Part shown: in pieces, positions 17,869-27,370 of the stretch
How the letters are laid out: each line of letters begins with the position of its first letter
How positions within the stretch are numbered: position 1 is the first letter of the stretch
Assembly (NCBI RefSeq): GCF_900460525.1
Contig: NZ_UHIY01000001.1
Coordinates: 3,844,001 to 3,908,000, forward strand
Length of the DNA: 64,000 nucleotides
Source: Yersinia kristensenii
GTDB lineage: Bacteria > Pseudomonadota > Gammaproteobacteria > Enterobacterales > Enterobacteriaceae
Direction: 5' to 3'
Program-made: the position numbers and the translations under genes
The notes under the pieces: generated by a model
Told to the model about the DNA's origin: nothing
The model's database searches: none
Seen by the model: only the letters and a program-made list of their open reading frames with translations

Positions 17869-19079
17869 GTTTCTGAACTTGAATTTGCGAAGTTATTGTT
17901 GTGAAGTAAGCATATGTATCACCGTAAACCAAACTCGAACCTGTTGTAGGCGAAACAATATTGCCGTTAATTCCTATCTGTACGTCGATCATGGATATTA
18001 AGGATGCATCAACAAGCTGTTTCACCGAATCCCTGAAAATATCCTGAATCTGAAGTAGATTAATTGGATTACCGACTTCTATCGCATTGATGTAATCCGC
18101 AACATTCTGTTGTACAGCCAGAGAAATTCCCGCAGGATCAACATAACTTTCAGATACGGTATTCCACGTAATAATGACAATAACGTTCTGTGAGGTCGGA
18201 ATAACATAAGGAATTTGGTAAACGTCAGGGGAAACCGTCAGTGATACCGTTTTTTTCTCTACCGATGCCCCAGAGGGGTTACTGACATCATTAGTCAAAA
18301 CTGAAATATCCGGCACCGATTTATAGATGGTATAGGCCACTTCGTAGGGATCACCACCACCGACAACAACAACCCATTTCCCCAGTGATGACTGTCGATA
18401 TGAAATGAGATTTTCCTGAACACCGCTGACAGATTTTAGCAATGCTCTCAGGCAATCTGGTGTGCCCTGTACCCCTAACATCCCTGATGCCATAACCTGA
18501 GCGCGATACGAAGCCCAGGATTGGTCTTCCCTCCCCGGTAATCCGGCAGTAATATTTGTACAGGTGACTGGCTGTTCTTTGGGTACGGAAGTGATGACTT
18601 GTGTCACCGTTCCTTCTGGAACAGCCCAAGATCCTGAAATCGTCGCTAAGCAATAAACAGGCTCCGTTTGTCCACTATCTGGAATAGCTGTATCACGAGT
18701 AACAACATACTGATAGTTCCCGTCAGAAACGGTAAACCCCTTGGGGATCGCAAATCCCGGAAGCCCGGAGAACACGACATAAACAGATGTATTTGTACTC
18801 ACTCCACGCTGTGCGCCATATATATTACCAAGCTGCATCAATAGCGGAATATTTGCACCGTAAGGACTGACCGAATTAATAAGATCAACACGAGCTTGAT
18901 CTATTAATGCCAGCGCCCCAATCGCTGTACTGGCTAAGTCTGTTATCAATCCAGCTGGCAGGTTGGCCGTATATCCGGGTACTTTTTCAGAAACTCTGGT
19001 GATAAGATTTGCAAGCAAGGTTTGCGGGGGGGGTTGGTTGTGCTCCCGCGTTGGTCATAATAATTGGTATTTCTGACAT
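17852..19079 (-). CDS. Baseplate J-family protein, interrupted by a G8/C8 tract
   Basis: The body (from about 19018) is a baseplate J-like protein: YGANIPLLMQLGNIYGAQRG, FSGLPGFAIPKGFTVSDGN, GREDQSWASYRAQVMASG, all typical. The proper start is the ATG at 19079 (GGGG SD), reading MSEIPIIMTNAGAQPTPP, but the run of eight C on the coding strand (19026-19033) puts it out of frame; seven would restore QTLLANLITRV. So the gene is either off by phase variation, broken, or the base count is a sequencing error. J forms the wedge of the baseplate and is essential. Confidence 0.85.
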
Positions 19080-19131
19080 AATTACCCCATAAAAAACCAG
19101 CCGAAGCGGGTATGAATATCTGAGATTATAT

Positions 19132-19552
19132 TCAATTCAATTTATACATTTCTAAAAGGTGTCGCTCCATCTCCCCGCCATTTCCGCCAGAGCATTGCTG
19201 GAATTTTATAAAATAATTCATATTTTTTTCTGGAAAATAATATAGAGTGTTCCTCTCAGCATTGCTTAATGACCATATATTCATTTTGTCTGTGTTGAAA
19301 TCAAAAACCAATATATCCCCTGAAGCGGAGGTAAACTCGATCTTATTTGGTCGATCACTATTTCCATATTGCAAAGATGTAATTCTTAATGCACCAGTAT
19401 AAATATTACAATATCTAGAACTTTCGTCTTCCCTCGCGGATAGATTGATATACCCCCCCTTCTCGCTTAACCTCCACCTCTAATGAATCTGCATGCGAAA
19501 TGCCCACTTGCAACAAAAAGAAAGAAAATAAAAAAGTTCTAAGCTTAATCAT
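19132..19552 (-). CDS. Small secreted protein, interrupted by a G7 tract
   Basis: From ATG at 19552 (GGAG upstream) a clear signal peptide MIKLRTFLFSFFLLQVGISHA is read, then DSLEVEVKRE and a run of seven G on the coding strand (19453-19459). With six G the frame would continue NLSAREDESSRYCNIYTGAL into the 19374-19132 segment and yield about 138 residues; as given it stops early. No family recognised. It lies among baseplate genes but is exported, so probably a lysogenic conversion (moron) gene. Confidence 0.6.
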
Positions 19553-19643
19553 CCATAATCTCCTTCAAAAACAGGAGATTAAATTTTATTCATCCAAAAT
19601 ACAGATTCAAGCCTCCACTAGCTCAACTGATGCTAGGCATCTT

Positions 19644-19991
19644 TCACACAGGAACCTGTGTGCGGTAGCTGGTGCCGTTATAAAAAACCACATCTATGTT
19701 ATATGTGGGGTTATCAGCCCCATCAACTTTCGTAATAGTCAGTGAAGCAAAGTACCCGGCAAACTGCTGTTGAACCATGTTCACGTAATAGTCGGGGTAA
19801 ATCTGCTGGACAATGCACTGTTGCGCGGGAATACCGTAATTGGCGTAAAACGGCGACTCCCCCAATCCCAATTTGAGCGTTTGGATCAGTGTTGTTAGCC
19901 AACCGTAGGAGAAATCTCCATTCACGTCTGACTCAACAACTACCCATCTTTTATTACCTTTCTGATCGGTGATACGTCCCCATGTTCTCAT
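19644..19991 (-). CDS. Small baseplate wedge protein (gp25-like position)
   Basis: 115 residues, MRTWGRITDQKGNKRWVVVE.., SPFYANYGIP, ITKVDGADNPTYNIDVVFYN. Size, position next to J and the FYANYGIP segment fit small wedge proteins of simple myophages. Assignment is by context. Confidence 0.65.
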   Translation of the reverse strand: MRTWGRITDQKGNKRWVVVESDVNGDFSYGWLTTLIQTLKLGLGESPFYANYGIPAQQCIVQQIYPDYYVNMVQQQFAGYFASLTITKVDGADNPTYNIDVVFYNGTSYRTQVPV

Positions 19992-19998
19992 CGTACCC

Positions 19999-20136
19999 TC
20001 ACCACCAGCGAATCTGCCCGATAAAATATCCTGAAGCCAGGATCAGAAAGAGCAACCAGATAAGCAAAAACTTCCAGGTGGACAATTTTTCAGCCATAAC
20101 TCGAATCTCCCGAATCAGTTTGCTAAAATCAAACAC
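19999..20136 (-). CDS. Small single-TM protein ending RWW
   Basis: 45 residues from GTG at 20136, which has a perfect AGGAG 5 bases upstream; an internal ATG lies at 20097. One membrane helix (LLIWLLFLILASGYFIG) and C-terminus IRWW. Lies 8 bases from the next baseplate gene. A similar short membrane protein ending VRWW is at 40854-41003, and both are preceded by the same terminator-leader element. Function unknown. Confidence 0.6.
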   Translation of the reverse strand: MFDFSKLIREIRVMAEKLSTWKFLLIWLLFLILASGYFIGQIRWW

Positions 20137-20169
20137 GCTTTCTCCTTGCCTTATCAAGGTTAGAAACAG

Positions 20170-20202
20170 AAAACCCCGACTGTTGGCCCAGCCGGGGTTT
20201 TG
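20170..20202 (-). terminator. Terminator within baseplate cluster
   Basis: On the minus strand AACCCCGGCT...AGTCGGGGTT then TTCTGTTTC. The same arrangement, with an adjoining CTTG..ATCAAG repeat, occurs at 41080-41136. Confidence 0.7.
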
Positions 20203-20233
20203 ATTTTTGAAATGAATTAAAAGTTAACCGATA

Positions 20234-20947
20234 TCACACCGGATTCGGACTCTGTGATGTAACGGTACTGCCACCACTTTGAACACCGGTCACATCATGA
20301 TTGTGACCACTGACGCTTACACCTTTAATGACAGCGTCATTCTGCACATTAAGCGGGCCAATTAGCGATGCTGTCGTGTTGCTCATCTGGTCAGCGTCCT
20401 GAACAATCGTCCCATTCAGGTGTATTTTTCCGGTAAGGTAAATATCCTCAGCATTGAGGTAGATAGCGTTAGATTTTTGGCGTATTTCCTTCGCCGCGAC
20501 AGTCACAGAACTACTGCCATCTTCCGTTTTCAAGATACCGCCATCAGGTCCATACAGGACGATTTTTCGTGATTCCTCTTCTGACCAGCTCGCATTCGCT
20601 ACTGGTACAAAAAACAGCGGTGTAAGCGACATCGAATACGACAAGCTCGCCATACCGGTCCCCAGACCAGATACGCCACGTAGGGAAACATCAGCAGCAA
20701 TGGTTACACCTTTGTCTCCAACCTGAATCGGATAACGGATATATGGGAATGTCGCGACAGGAATTGTTATCTGGGGAAAATTAATCCCCTCAGGGAGCAT
20801 GTCAAATTGAACGGTGACAATCTGCCCCTTCACTGCCACGACATGACAAGGTAGCTCCCGGCCTTTGAGTTGCGCTTGCGTTCTCTCTGACTCCGCCATC
20901 ATCTCCGAGAGCGCTCTGATAAACGGTAATTTCTGAGAATTAGACAT
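20234..20947 (-). CDS. Baseplate spike protein (gpV-like)
   Basis: 237 residues with an OB-fold N-terminal part (CHVVAVKGQIVTVQFDMLPE, YIRYPIQVGDKG) and a beta-helical C-terminal part (KEIRQKSNAIYLNAEDIYLT, IHLNGTIVQDADQ) ending with VSGHNHDVTGVQ, a His-x-His motif that in membrane-piercing spikes binds iron at the tip. It forms the trimeric needle. Confidence 0.83.
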   Translation of the reverse strand: MSNSQKLPFIRALSEMMAESERTQAQLKGRELPCHVVAVKGQIVTVQFDMLPEGINFPQITIPVATFPYIRYPIQVGDKGVTIAADVSLRGVSGLGTGMASLSYSMSLTPLFFVPVANASWSEEESRKIVLYGPDGGILKTEDGSSSVTVAAKEIRQKSNAIYLNAEDIYLTGKIHLNGTIVQDADQMSNTTASLIGPLNVQNDAVIKGVSVSGHNHDVTGVQSGGSTVTSQSPNPV

Positions 20948-20956
20948 CGTCCCTCA

Positions 20957-21961
20957 TTACCTTGACAGGTTTTCAGAATAAGCCTCAAACACCGTCACCC
21001 ATGCATCACCATCAGCGGTAAGGTAAGCACCTATATGTCGAACAGACCTGATCAGAAACTTACCCGAAAAGGTCGTCGCATTTCTGGAAATAACACTGGG
21101 CGCTGTCGTGTTTGTCATCAAAATTGATGATGCTCCTGAATACAATCCTTGGGGAAGTTCAACAACATCACTGCATCTAATATCACCCCGTAACGGGCAT
21201 TTGAAGCTCACAGTAAAAGGCTTGATCCAAGTTGGCTGCCCAATGAGTTCATTACGTTCAATTTTTTTAGGTTTGTCCCAATTTGTCGATGCGCTGTCAT
21301 AAATACGTATCCGGTCTGACAACATGGTTATATCAACGCCGCTGTAATTAGCCTTGCGCATCATGACAATTGAAGCATTCCTGACAAGGATCGCTAACGA
21401 GCCAATATCTGTATACGTCCCCGTCCATGGTTCAGGTAACACAAGATTATCACTCACCGAACACTCTATTATTTTTCGGGGGTATGCCTCCCGCAATGCA
21501 CGTACTAGCACATCCCCTAATTTCTCTCCCATTCGCCCCTCCCCCTTGAGCGCAACAGGTTTACCGTCATCTGTCTTCCGAGGTATCGGGTTTATCACAA
21601 GGTTTAAGGTCTGATTCATGCCGATCCAATTGGCATACGCAATATAAATCTCACCGTAAATTATCTCTCCCTGCTGATCTGGCTTTGCCAACGGCAAACC
21701 GGCAGTAAACCCCGCAAACATTTTGACCAGACATCCTTGTAAATTAACGCTTTGCTGTAGCATTTCGATTGGCAAACCATAAATCGTTAACAAAGTCCCT
21801 GAACTGACTGTATCCAAACCAGTAATAACTACATCAAATTCGATGTGTAACCCGTATCCGGGCGTCCTGCTGGTATCAAATGGCCCAATCGCCCTGCCCT
21901 TTGAATCCACCGGTGGTTTCCCTGTTTTGGGGTCAACAATTTCAAGTCTGTAATATCGCAT
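20957..21961 (-). CDS. Baseplate hub protein
   Basis: 334 residues between plug and spike genes. MRYYRLEIVDPKTGKPPV.., GYGLHIEFDVVITGLDTVSS, LTIYGLPIEMLQQSVNLQG, typical of short hub proteins of simple myophages. Stop and start of the upstream gene touch (21961). Confidence 0.75.
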   Translation of the reverse strand: MRYYRLEIVDPKTGKPPVDSKGRAIGPFDTSRTPGYGLHIEFDVVITGLDTVSSGTLLTIYGLPIEMLQQSVNLQGCLVKMFAGFTAGLPLAKPDQQGEIIYGEIYIAYANWIGMNQTLNLVINPIPRKTDDGKPVALKGEGRMGEKLGDVLVRALREAYPRKIIECSVSDNLVLPEPWTGTYTDIGSLAILVRNASIVMMRKANYSGVDITMLSDRIRIYDSASTNWDKPKKIERNELIGQPTWIKPFTVSFKCPLRGDIRCSDVVELPQGLYSGASSILMTNTTAPSVISRNATTFSGKFLIRSVRHIGAYLTADGDAWVTVFEAYSENLSR

Positions 21962-22227
21962 TACGAAACCTCGAACTGATTACTACTCTCGCGATAAACG
22001 AGTTTTCTGGGGGCATAGGACAATGCCAAATTGATATCGTATTCATCCGGCGAACCGATCAACGGACAGTACACCACTACGTCACCAGAACTGTCTTTCA
22101 GTTGGATGTAATATCGATTGGAGTAAAGGTTATAAAGAACTGTGGCAAATAACGTTATTGAGCCAAGCGTGACAGTAAACTGAAAGGGTTCTCGTCCGTT
22201 GGGTTTAAAAGGGATCAACGTTGTCAT
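21961..22227 (-). CDS. Baseplate plug protein
   Basis: 88 residues from the ATG at 22227. TLIPFKPNGREPFQFTVTLG, YNLYSNRYYIQLKDSSGDVV, DINLALSYA..LVYRESSNQFEV fit small plug-type baseplate proteins of simple myophages (for example cyanophage Pam3). 4-base overlap with the gene before. Confidence 0.72.
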   Translation of the reverse strand: MTTLIPFKPNGREPFQFTVTLGSITLFATVLYNLYSNRYYIQLKDSSGDVVVYCPLIGSPDEYDINLALSYAPRKLVYRESSNQFEVS

Positions 22228-22886
22228 ATCCCAAACTCCTGCGTGAACTGTCGCCCGATACCAGACCAAGAAAGCACTCCGTCTGGCGGCACCCCTTTAT
22301 CGAATTTATCAAGCAAACTTCCCAGCACTGACTCCGTTTGTTCAATCGACGAAAGCGGCTGCTCAAATTCAATCTGCCAGGTATGCTGAACCTGTTTGTT
22401 CTGCTCTGAAAATCCCGATGTGTCGATGAATGAACGCATAAGGCAGCGTGTATAGATGAATGATGGCGTCATAACCGTGTAACAGCCGCCACTTTGGTTA
22501 TGCATATCGAGCGCCATCTTTAGTGCGGTAAAGGTCATCCCTTTGGTGGAGTAACCGCCATCTTGCGTGGAGGCAGGTCGAACCATCTGCATCACGATAC
22601 GGTTAGGTTTTCTAACAACGGAATTCGCGGCAGTAACCTGATTATAAAAATTCAGGTTACTAATATCTTGCTGCACCAATGTTGTTCCTGCCATTGGCGT
22701 AAATGCAGCCATTGAACGGTTGCTTATTTCTCCATGCAGTAACCCATTAGCAATACTCAGTCCTTCTGTTAATACAGCTATTGGCATCACACCACCGGGA
22801 ATATCCGCTGCAATACCATCAACCAATAAAATAGGGGACACTTCAAACGCGAGTTTGAATGCCTGCCCGAAATAATTTAATGACAT
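22224..22886 (-). CDS. Tail/baseplate protein downstream of tape measure
   Basis: 220 residues; MSLNYFGQAFKLAFEVSPIL, GGVMPIAVLTEG, KPNRIVMQMVRPASTQDGGY. Position between tape measure and plug suggests a baseplate hub accessory protein. No enzymatic motif. Confidence 0.65.
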   Translation of the reverse strand: MSLNYFGQAFKLAFEVSPILLVDGIAADIPGGVMPIAVLTEGLSIANGLLHGEISNRSMAAFTPMAGTTLVQQDISNLNFYNQVTAANSVVRKPNRIVMQMVRPASTQDGGYSTKGMTFTALKMALDMHNQSGGCYTVMTPSFIYTRCLMRSFIDTSGFSEQNKQVQHTWQIEFEQPLSSIEQTESVLGSLLDKFDKGVPPDGVLSWSGIGRQFTQEFGI

Positions 22887-22889
22887 GAT

Positions 22890-24905
22890 TTACCCCGGAA
22901 TTTGCATCTGTCCTGCAAGCAGCGCCAAAATATCTGAACCCGGTTTTTGAGACACCTCCAATTTAACGACTTGCGATGCAGGATTATTTGAAATTGGCCC
23001 CCCTCCGCCTCTATTCATCGCCATAGCTTTGAGAATATCCTCACCACTTATCACACCAGCAGCAAGACCATTCTCATGGTTGATAATTCCTTGAATCAGT
23101 TTTTGTATCGTATAGATATTTGAGCTATTGATTTTTTCATTGAGTCCAAGTCCCGTATATCGTGAAAGGTAACTCTTATAAGCAGATGTATTATTTCCAT
23201 CAGATGATGGGGCATATATATCAATAATTTTATCGATAGTGTTTTTATCGCGCTTTAAATACAGCATCACTTGCCGATCAAGCGCAGCAATGCCCTCAAC
23301 CATTGAAGGAAATCGAGCGAAACGGGCATTGGGGCCATCTTCTAATGTCGCTCCACGCTGACCAGCAAAGTTTAAATTTCCGGGATTGTTATTTCTTAAA
23401 CCACGAGGAAGGCTATATGTCGCGCGGTACTGTTCAGTAACGCTATTATCCTTATGAGTCCTACGAGCTGACTGTGCGAACTGCTCAACTTCTTGTATAT
23501 TCGCTTGATTACGCTCATCCTCAAAAGTCCACCACCCAAGCTCAAACCCTTTCCCTCGTAGCCAATCACGAACCGTCCTTCCTGAACGCTCCCCTATATT
23601 CCCAACAAAATTATTGGTTTTATTGATAGTATTATTATCTTCTCCCTTTTCTTCACCCACGAGGTTATATATAAAAGTCACAGCCCGACCTATAGCAGAA
23701 CAAATTGCACTGACCTTTTTAGTGAAATCATCCAGGTCATTTTTAAACTGCTCACTGTTTAGCCATTTCCCTAATTTATCTAGCCCCCCTTCCACTTCTG
23801 TCAGGATTTTTTCAAAGTTCCCACCCGTTAAAAAACCCTCAATATTGGAAACAAGGCTATTTGATACTCCTCGAATTTGTGGGTTGTATCGGGCTATAGC
23901 GGCTTGCCAGGCATTAGAAATCCGGTTGCCGTTCACCAAAAAGTTACTGACCGTACTCTGATAATCAGACTGCATAGCCGGAGTCAGGTAAGCACCAAGT
24001 AATTTTGTGTTCTGCGCAAATATCTCATTAAGAAACGGGATCTTATCCAGATTTGCGCCAACCTGATTGGCAAACGCAGCATCAACCCAGCCCAGTCCCC
24101 GCCCCTGCATCACGCTCTGGGTAAGCCCGGAGCCTTTGTACTCCTTCACCAGCGAAGCTATCGCATTAAGCACTTTGGGAAGGTTTGTCGCTGCACCGTC
24201 TTTCGGATTTATCCCCAGAGCCATCAGACCAGAATAGTTCGGATCGTTCGGATTCTCCTGAGCATTTGCCAGCACCTGAACCAAATTTTCAGTGCCGGAA
24301 AAATACGGGGAATAAGTGCTTTTGGCAGCCTGCATCTGGGCTGTCGTCATCCCTAATTCCTGTGCATTTCTATATTGCGCTGCGACCTTACTCGCCATAT
24401 AGCCATAACCCAATGGCCCAACAGCCCCCAGAGCCGCAAGTTTTGTTCCCCACGAAACCGTGGTTTTGAACAATGTTTTGAGCCTGGCGTTGGTTTGGCC
24501 TAACGTGCGATTGATCTGTTTGTACGTTTTCAGCGTCGATTGCGCATTTTTACCGAGGCTACTCAGGTACTTATCAAACATCGTTTCGCCACGGCCTTTG
24601 TAGTTGCTCACGAACGGATCCGAGTTTTTACCGCTTCCGATGAAACGTCCATCAGAGGACGCGACTGGAGCTGGTGCTGCTGTTGCCGGAACAGACGGTT
24701 TTCTGGGGGCTTGATTAACTTCACCTGCCCCGGAAGCAGGAGGTGTCATCTCTCTCCCAGCACCTATATTTGAGGGAGGTTTCAAGGGCAATCCGCTGGG
24801 ACCGATATTTAACCCATTCTGATACTTCTCAAAAATTGCCTCAAGCCGCTTTAGATGCTCATCATTGACATCCAGCGTCAGCACAGGCATCTGGTTACCT
24901 GACAT
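22890..24905 (-). CDS. Tail tape measure protein with lysozyme-like domain
   Basis: 671 residues. N-terminus is proline/alanine-rich, then a helical core with hydrophobic segment (TTVSWGTKLAALGAVGPLGY, about 150-170). Residues about 495-610 form a cell-wall-acting domain: LPRGLRNNNPGNLNFAGQRG, ARFPSMVEGIAALDRQVMLY, a module often fused to tape measures and structural lysins. Length sets tail length. It starts right after the chaperone frameshift extension. Confidence 0.85.
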   Translation of the reverse strand: MSGNQMPVLTLDVNDEHLKRLEAIFEKYQNGLNIGPSGLPLKPPSNIGAGREMTPPASGAGEVNQAPRKPSVPATAAPAPVASSDGRFIGSGKNSDPFVSNYKGRGETMFDKYLSSLGKNAQSTLKTYKQINRTLGQTNARLKTLFKTTVSWGTKLAALGAVGPLGYGYMASKVAAQYRNAQELGMTTAQMQAAKSTYSPYFSGTENLVQVLANAQENPNDPNYSGLMALGINPKDGAATNLPKVLNAIASLVKEYKGSGLTQSVMQGRGLGWVDAAFANQVGANLDKIPFLNEIFAQNTKLLGAYLTPAMQSDYQSTVSNFLVNGNRISNAWQAAIARYNPQIRGVSNSLVSNIEGFLTGGNFEKILTEVEGGLDKLGKWLNSEQFKNDLDDFTKKVSAICSAIGRAVTFIYNLVGEEKGEDNNTINKTNNFVGNIGERSGRTVRDWLRGKGFELGWWTFEDERNQANIQEVEQFAQSARRTHKDNSVTEQYRATYSLPRGLRNNNPGNLNFAGQRGATLEDGPNARFARFPSMVEGIAALDRQVMLYLKRDKNTIDKIIDIYAPSSDGNNTSAYKSYLSRYTGLGLNEKINSSNIYTIQKLIQGIINHENGLAAGVISGEDILKAMAMNRGGGGPISNNPASQVVKLEVSQKPGSDILALLAGQMQIPG

Positions 24906-25208
24906 TAAAATACTCCTCCGCTATTCCTGAGTTTCAGCAGCTCACGCAACTGAGCCGCTGTTTTAATGTTCAGACCGGAATCTGCCCAGATGTCACTAAA
25001 TCCGGCTCCGGCACTGTAGTCGAGGATTTCGCTGATGATGTGCTCACCGTCGCGCCAGAACTGACGGCAGACTTCGACGTCGGCAATGAAGCAATCCATT
25101 CCGTAAGACTCAAGGACGAGGCCAGACTGCTCCACATTCCACTGACGGCCAGCATCATCTCTTTCACCTGTTCCGGTGTGTTTATCGACGAGACACATGT
25201 AAAAAAAA
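24905..25208 (-). CDS. Tail assembly chaperone, -1 frameshift extension (gpGT-like)
   Basis: The frame -1 to the chaperone gene is open from the T8 run to 24905 and reads YMCLVDKHTGTGERDD, SYGMDCFIADVEVCRQFWRD, a composition more protein-like than the Ser/Thr-rich end of the 0 frame. The coding strand has G-T8-A at 25201-25208, containing the heptamer T-TTT-TTT. Lambda-like phages make a longer chaperone by programmed -1 frameshift at exactly this place, just before the tape measure. Confidence 0.7.
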
Positions 25209-25587
25209 CCAGTTCACCTATAACATCGTCCAGTTCCACAATGTCGCGCTCTATTGCCACATCTAACGGTTGTGTGTCCCAGCCTTTGCCCTCAACGGGA
25301 TAAACCAGATTCGACAGGCGGATAATCTCGTTAACCAAGGTATTACGAACACCTTTCTCACCGTCCCATATCTTCATATCGGCGGCGATACGTTCCAACA
25401 TCAGGTAAGCCACACGCGGCCCAGCAACCACACCTAACCCCTCGGAAAATATGGCCGAAAAGGTTTTACTCAGGATGAAAAAATGCTCTTTAAACACTTC
25501 TTTGGAAATCGGCGTAGCGTGGATATAAGCACTTCCCTTTTCTGTTTTAACGGGAATAATCAGGTTCAAGCTACGAGAAATTTTCAT
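24970..25587 (-). CDS. Tail assembly chaperone (gpG-like)
   Basis: 206 residues from the ATG at 25587 (an upstream ATG at 25599 also exists). MKISRSLNLIIPVKTEKGSA, HATPISKEVFKEHFFILSKT; located between tail tube and tape measure, the canonical place. The segment after the slippery T8 (from residue about 129) is rich in Ser, Thr and Val and may be the short-form tail. Confidence 0.8.
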   Translation of the reverse strand: MKISRSLNLIIPVKTEKGSAYIHATPISKEVFKEHFFILSKTFSAIFSEGLGVVAGPRVAYLMLERIAADMKIWDGEKGVRNTLVNEIIRLSNLVYPVEGKGWDTQPLDVAIERDIVELDDVIGELVFFTCVSSINTPEQVKEMMLAVSGMWSSLASSLSLTEWIASLPTSKSAVSSGATVSTSSAKSSTTVPEPDLVTSGQIPV

Positions 25588-26027
25588 ACTGCATCCCACA
25601 TTTCTGAGTTGATGTAATAAGTTCCAGTAATGGTGATGGTCACGCCAGGTTCACCACCAGCGAAAGTCATATCCTGTACATTGGTAATAGCGGTGTTCTG
25701 TATCTCAAAATCACCAAATACGGTGCTATCGCTGTAAACCTTAGCGTCACCAATAGTGGCGTTTTTCTCCCACTGCGCTTTGTACTGTTTTGCCAGTGCC
25801 TGGCTTCGCAGAAGATGCACCCGCGCCTGTAAAATCATGTAGGGCTGTGGTGACTGAACCACGCCCGTCATTGCAGGTAAAAACTCGGTAATATTTCCCT
25901 GAAATGAAAGCTCCACGCCCTCTTTTGCCAGATAAGATGCCGACACATTCAATTCGGCATGGTCAGTAAACTTCACGCTGGCGCGAACCCGGTTAAGAAC
26001 GCCAACGGGGATCATAGGATTTGGCAC
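25584..26027 (-). CDS. Tail tube protein
   Basis: 147 residues, between sheath and chaperone. MPNPMIPVGVLNRVRASVKF, GVELSFQGNITEFLPAMTG, beta-rich. Fits the DUF3277-like tube of DUF3383-sheath phages by position and size. Confidence 0.8.
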   Translation of the reverse strand: MPNPMIPVGVLNRVRASVKFTDHAELNVSASYLAKEGVELSFQGNITEFLPAMTGVVQSPQPYMILQARVHLLRSQALAKQYKAQWEKNATIGDAKVYSDSTVFGDFEIQNTAITNVQDMTFAGGEPGVTITITGTYYINSEMWDAV

Positions 26028-26038
26028 AGTTCACTCCC

Positions 26039-27370
26039 TCACGAAAGCTGCATTGTCACGTTGATATTGAAGATGATTTCCACGAAACCACGCATTGGCG
26101 TATAGACGGCAGACAGACCGGCATAACGCCCGATACCGTAATCATTGGGATTATTTTTGATATAGGTTCTGAAAGGCACCGCATTAACAACCGGCTGCCC
26201 GTTCACCAAACCATAGGAAACACCCGTATTGAATACCCCTTGTGCAACCTGCTGGAGACGATCAATACCATCCTGATTGTAATAGAGGGGGTTGATAGGA
26301 TTATTACTGCCGTTGATCACCGTGTTAGCCAGTTGCATATCCACGTTAATCTGTACCCAGTCTACGGAATACCAGTAGGTCATATCGTTACCGTCACTGG
26401 TCACGCCTTTCACCAGAATAGTGTTGGAAATACCGCCCTCAGCACCCGTATCCACATAGTTGATATTCTGTTTTGTCATCGTGCTCAGAATGGATTGCTT
26501 ACCCTTGTGTGCATTTACAGCCTGAAGGTATCGAAAAGCCATCGGCGGCACTTTATTGATTTCTGACGGGGATGCTGAGACAAAATTCCACATTGCCGCT
26601 GCAGCAGCATTGGTCGTCGGGAAAGAGTCATCCGCTTGAGCAATCACAGACTTAATGCCGGAGTACGGTGAAACGTAATTAGTATCTTTAGGCGTGGCAG
26701 TAATCACAAAGAAATACTGCATCGCTTCGTTCGCCGTATACTGCTTCGTCAGGTTAATGAACTCGGCTTTACCGTCCCACGATTGTGGCACCAGATAGGC
26801 ATAAAAACGCCTCAGCGGGTCGTCCATATACGCTTTTAGCGCTGAAACCTGTGTCGCAACCGACATCTGATGCCCCAATTCCAACAGATACACGCCTATC
26901 GAATTACCCTGCGCAAAAAAACCATTTACGGCTGTGACCAACTCATCACTACCGGTCAGGGTAAATTGTCCCAGCACCGTTGGTGAGCCATTCACTTGAG
27001 CATCCGGGATTGTCCATGTCAGCGTATTGTTGCCGCTCACTGTCGCGGTATAAGTGCCATTCCACACATCGGGAGAACATCCAGATATCGTGATCTCCAC
27101 TTCAGTATTATTATCACGCCCTATAGTCACCCCCTCAGGTAATGTCAGCGTTACATTAGCCGAAGTGGATTTAGCAGTAGATACTGCACTCAAAGAACCG
27201 ATGGCATTTTTCACCAGATCGTTAATATCCTGATTTCTGGTGAGCAAAACAGGCTTGCTGGCCTCCTGTAAGGTGGAGCCAAACGAGAGAACAGCCGACA
27301 TTTGCTGAAGGTTTGAGGGGATCGCCCCTATAGTCTGAGAGACATTAACGGTAACGATATTAAATCCCAT
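26039..27370 (-). CDS. Contractile tail sheath protein (DUF3383-like)
   Basis: 443 residues. Segments LPEGVTIGRDNNTEVEITIS, LVPQSWDGKAEFINLTKQYT, YVDTGAEGGISN and the C-terminal RYAGLSAVYTPMRGFVEIIF match DUF3383-family sheath proteins. Its presence shows that the phage is myo-type. Confidence 0.88.
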   Translation of the reverse strand: MGFNIVTVNVSQTIGAIPSNLQQMSAVLSFGSTLQEASKPVLLTRNQDINDLVKNAIGSLSAVSTAKSTSANVTLTLPEGVTIGRDNNTEVEITISGCSPDVWNGTYTATVSGNNTLTWTIPDAQVNGSPTVLGQFTLTGSDELVTAVNGFFAQGNSIGVYLLELGHQMSVATQVSALKAYMDDPLRRFYAYLVPQSWDGKAEFINLTKQYTANEAMQYFFVITATPKDTNYVSPYSGIKSVIAQADDSFPTTNAAAAAMWNFVSASPSEINKVPPMAFRYLQAVNAHKGKQSILSTMTKQNINYVDTGAEGGISNTILVKGVTSDGNDMTYWYSVDWVQINVDMQLANTVINGSNNPINPLYYNQDGIDRLQQVAQGVFNTGVSYGLVNGQPVVNAVPFRTYIKNNPNDYGIGRYAGLSAVYTPMRGFVEIIFNINVTMQLS

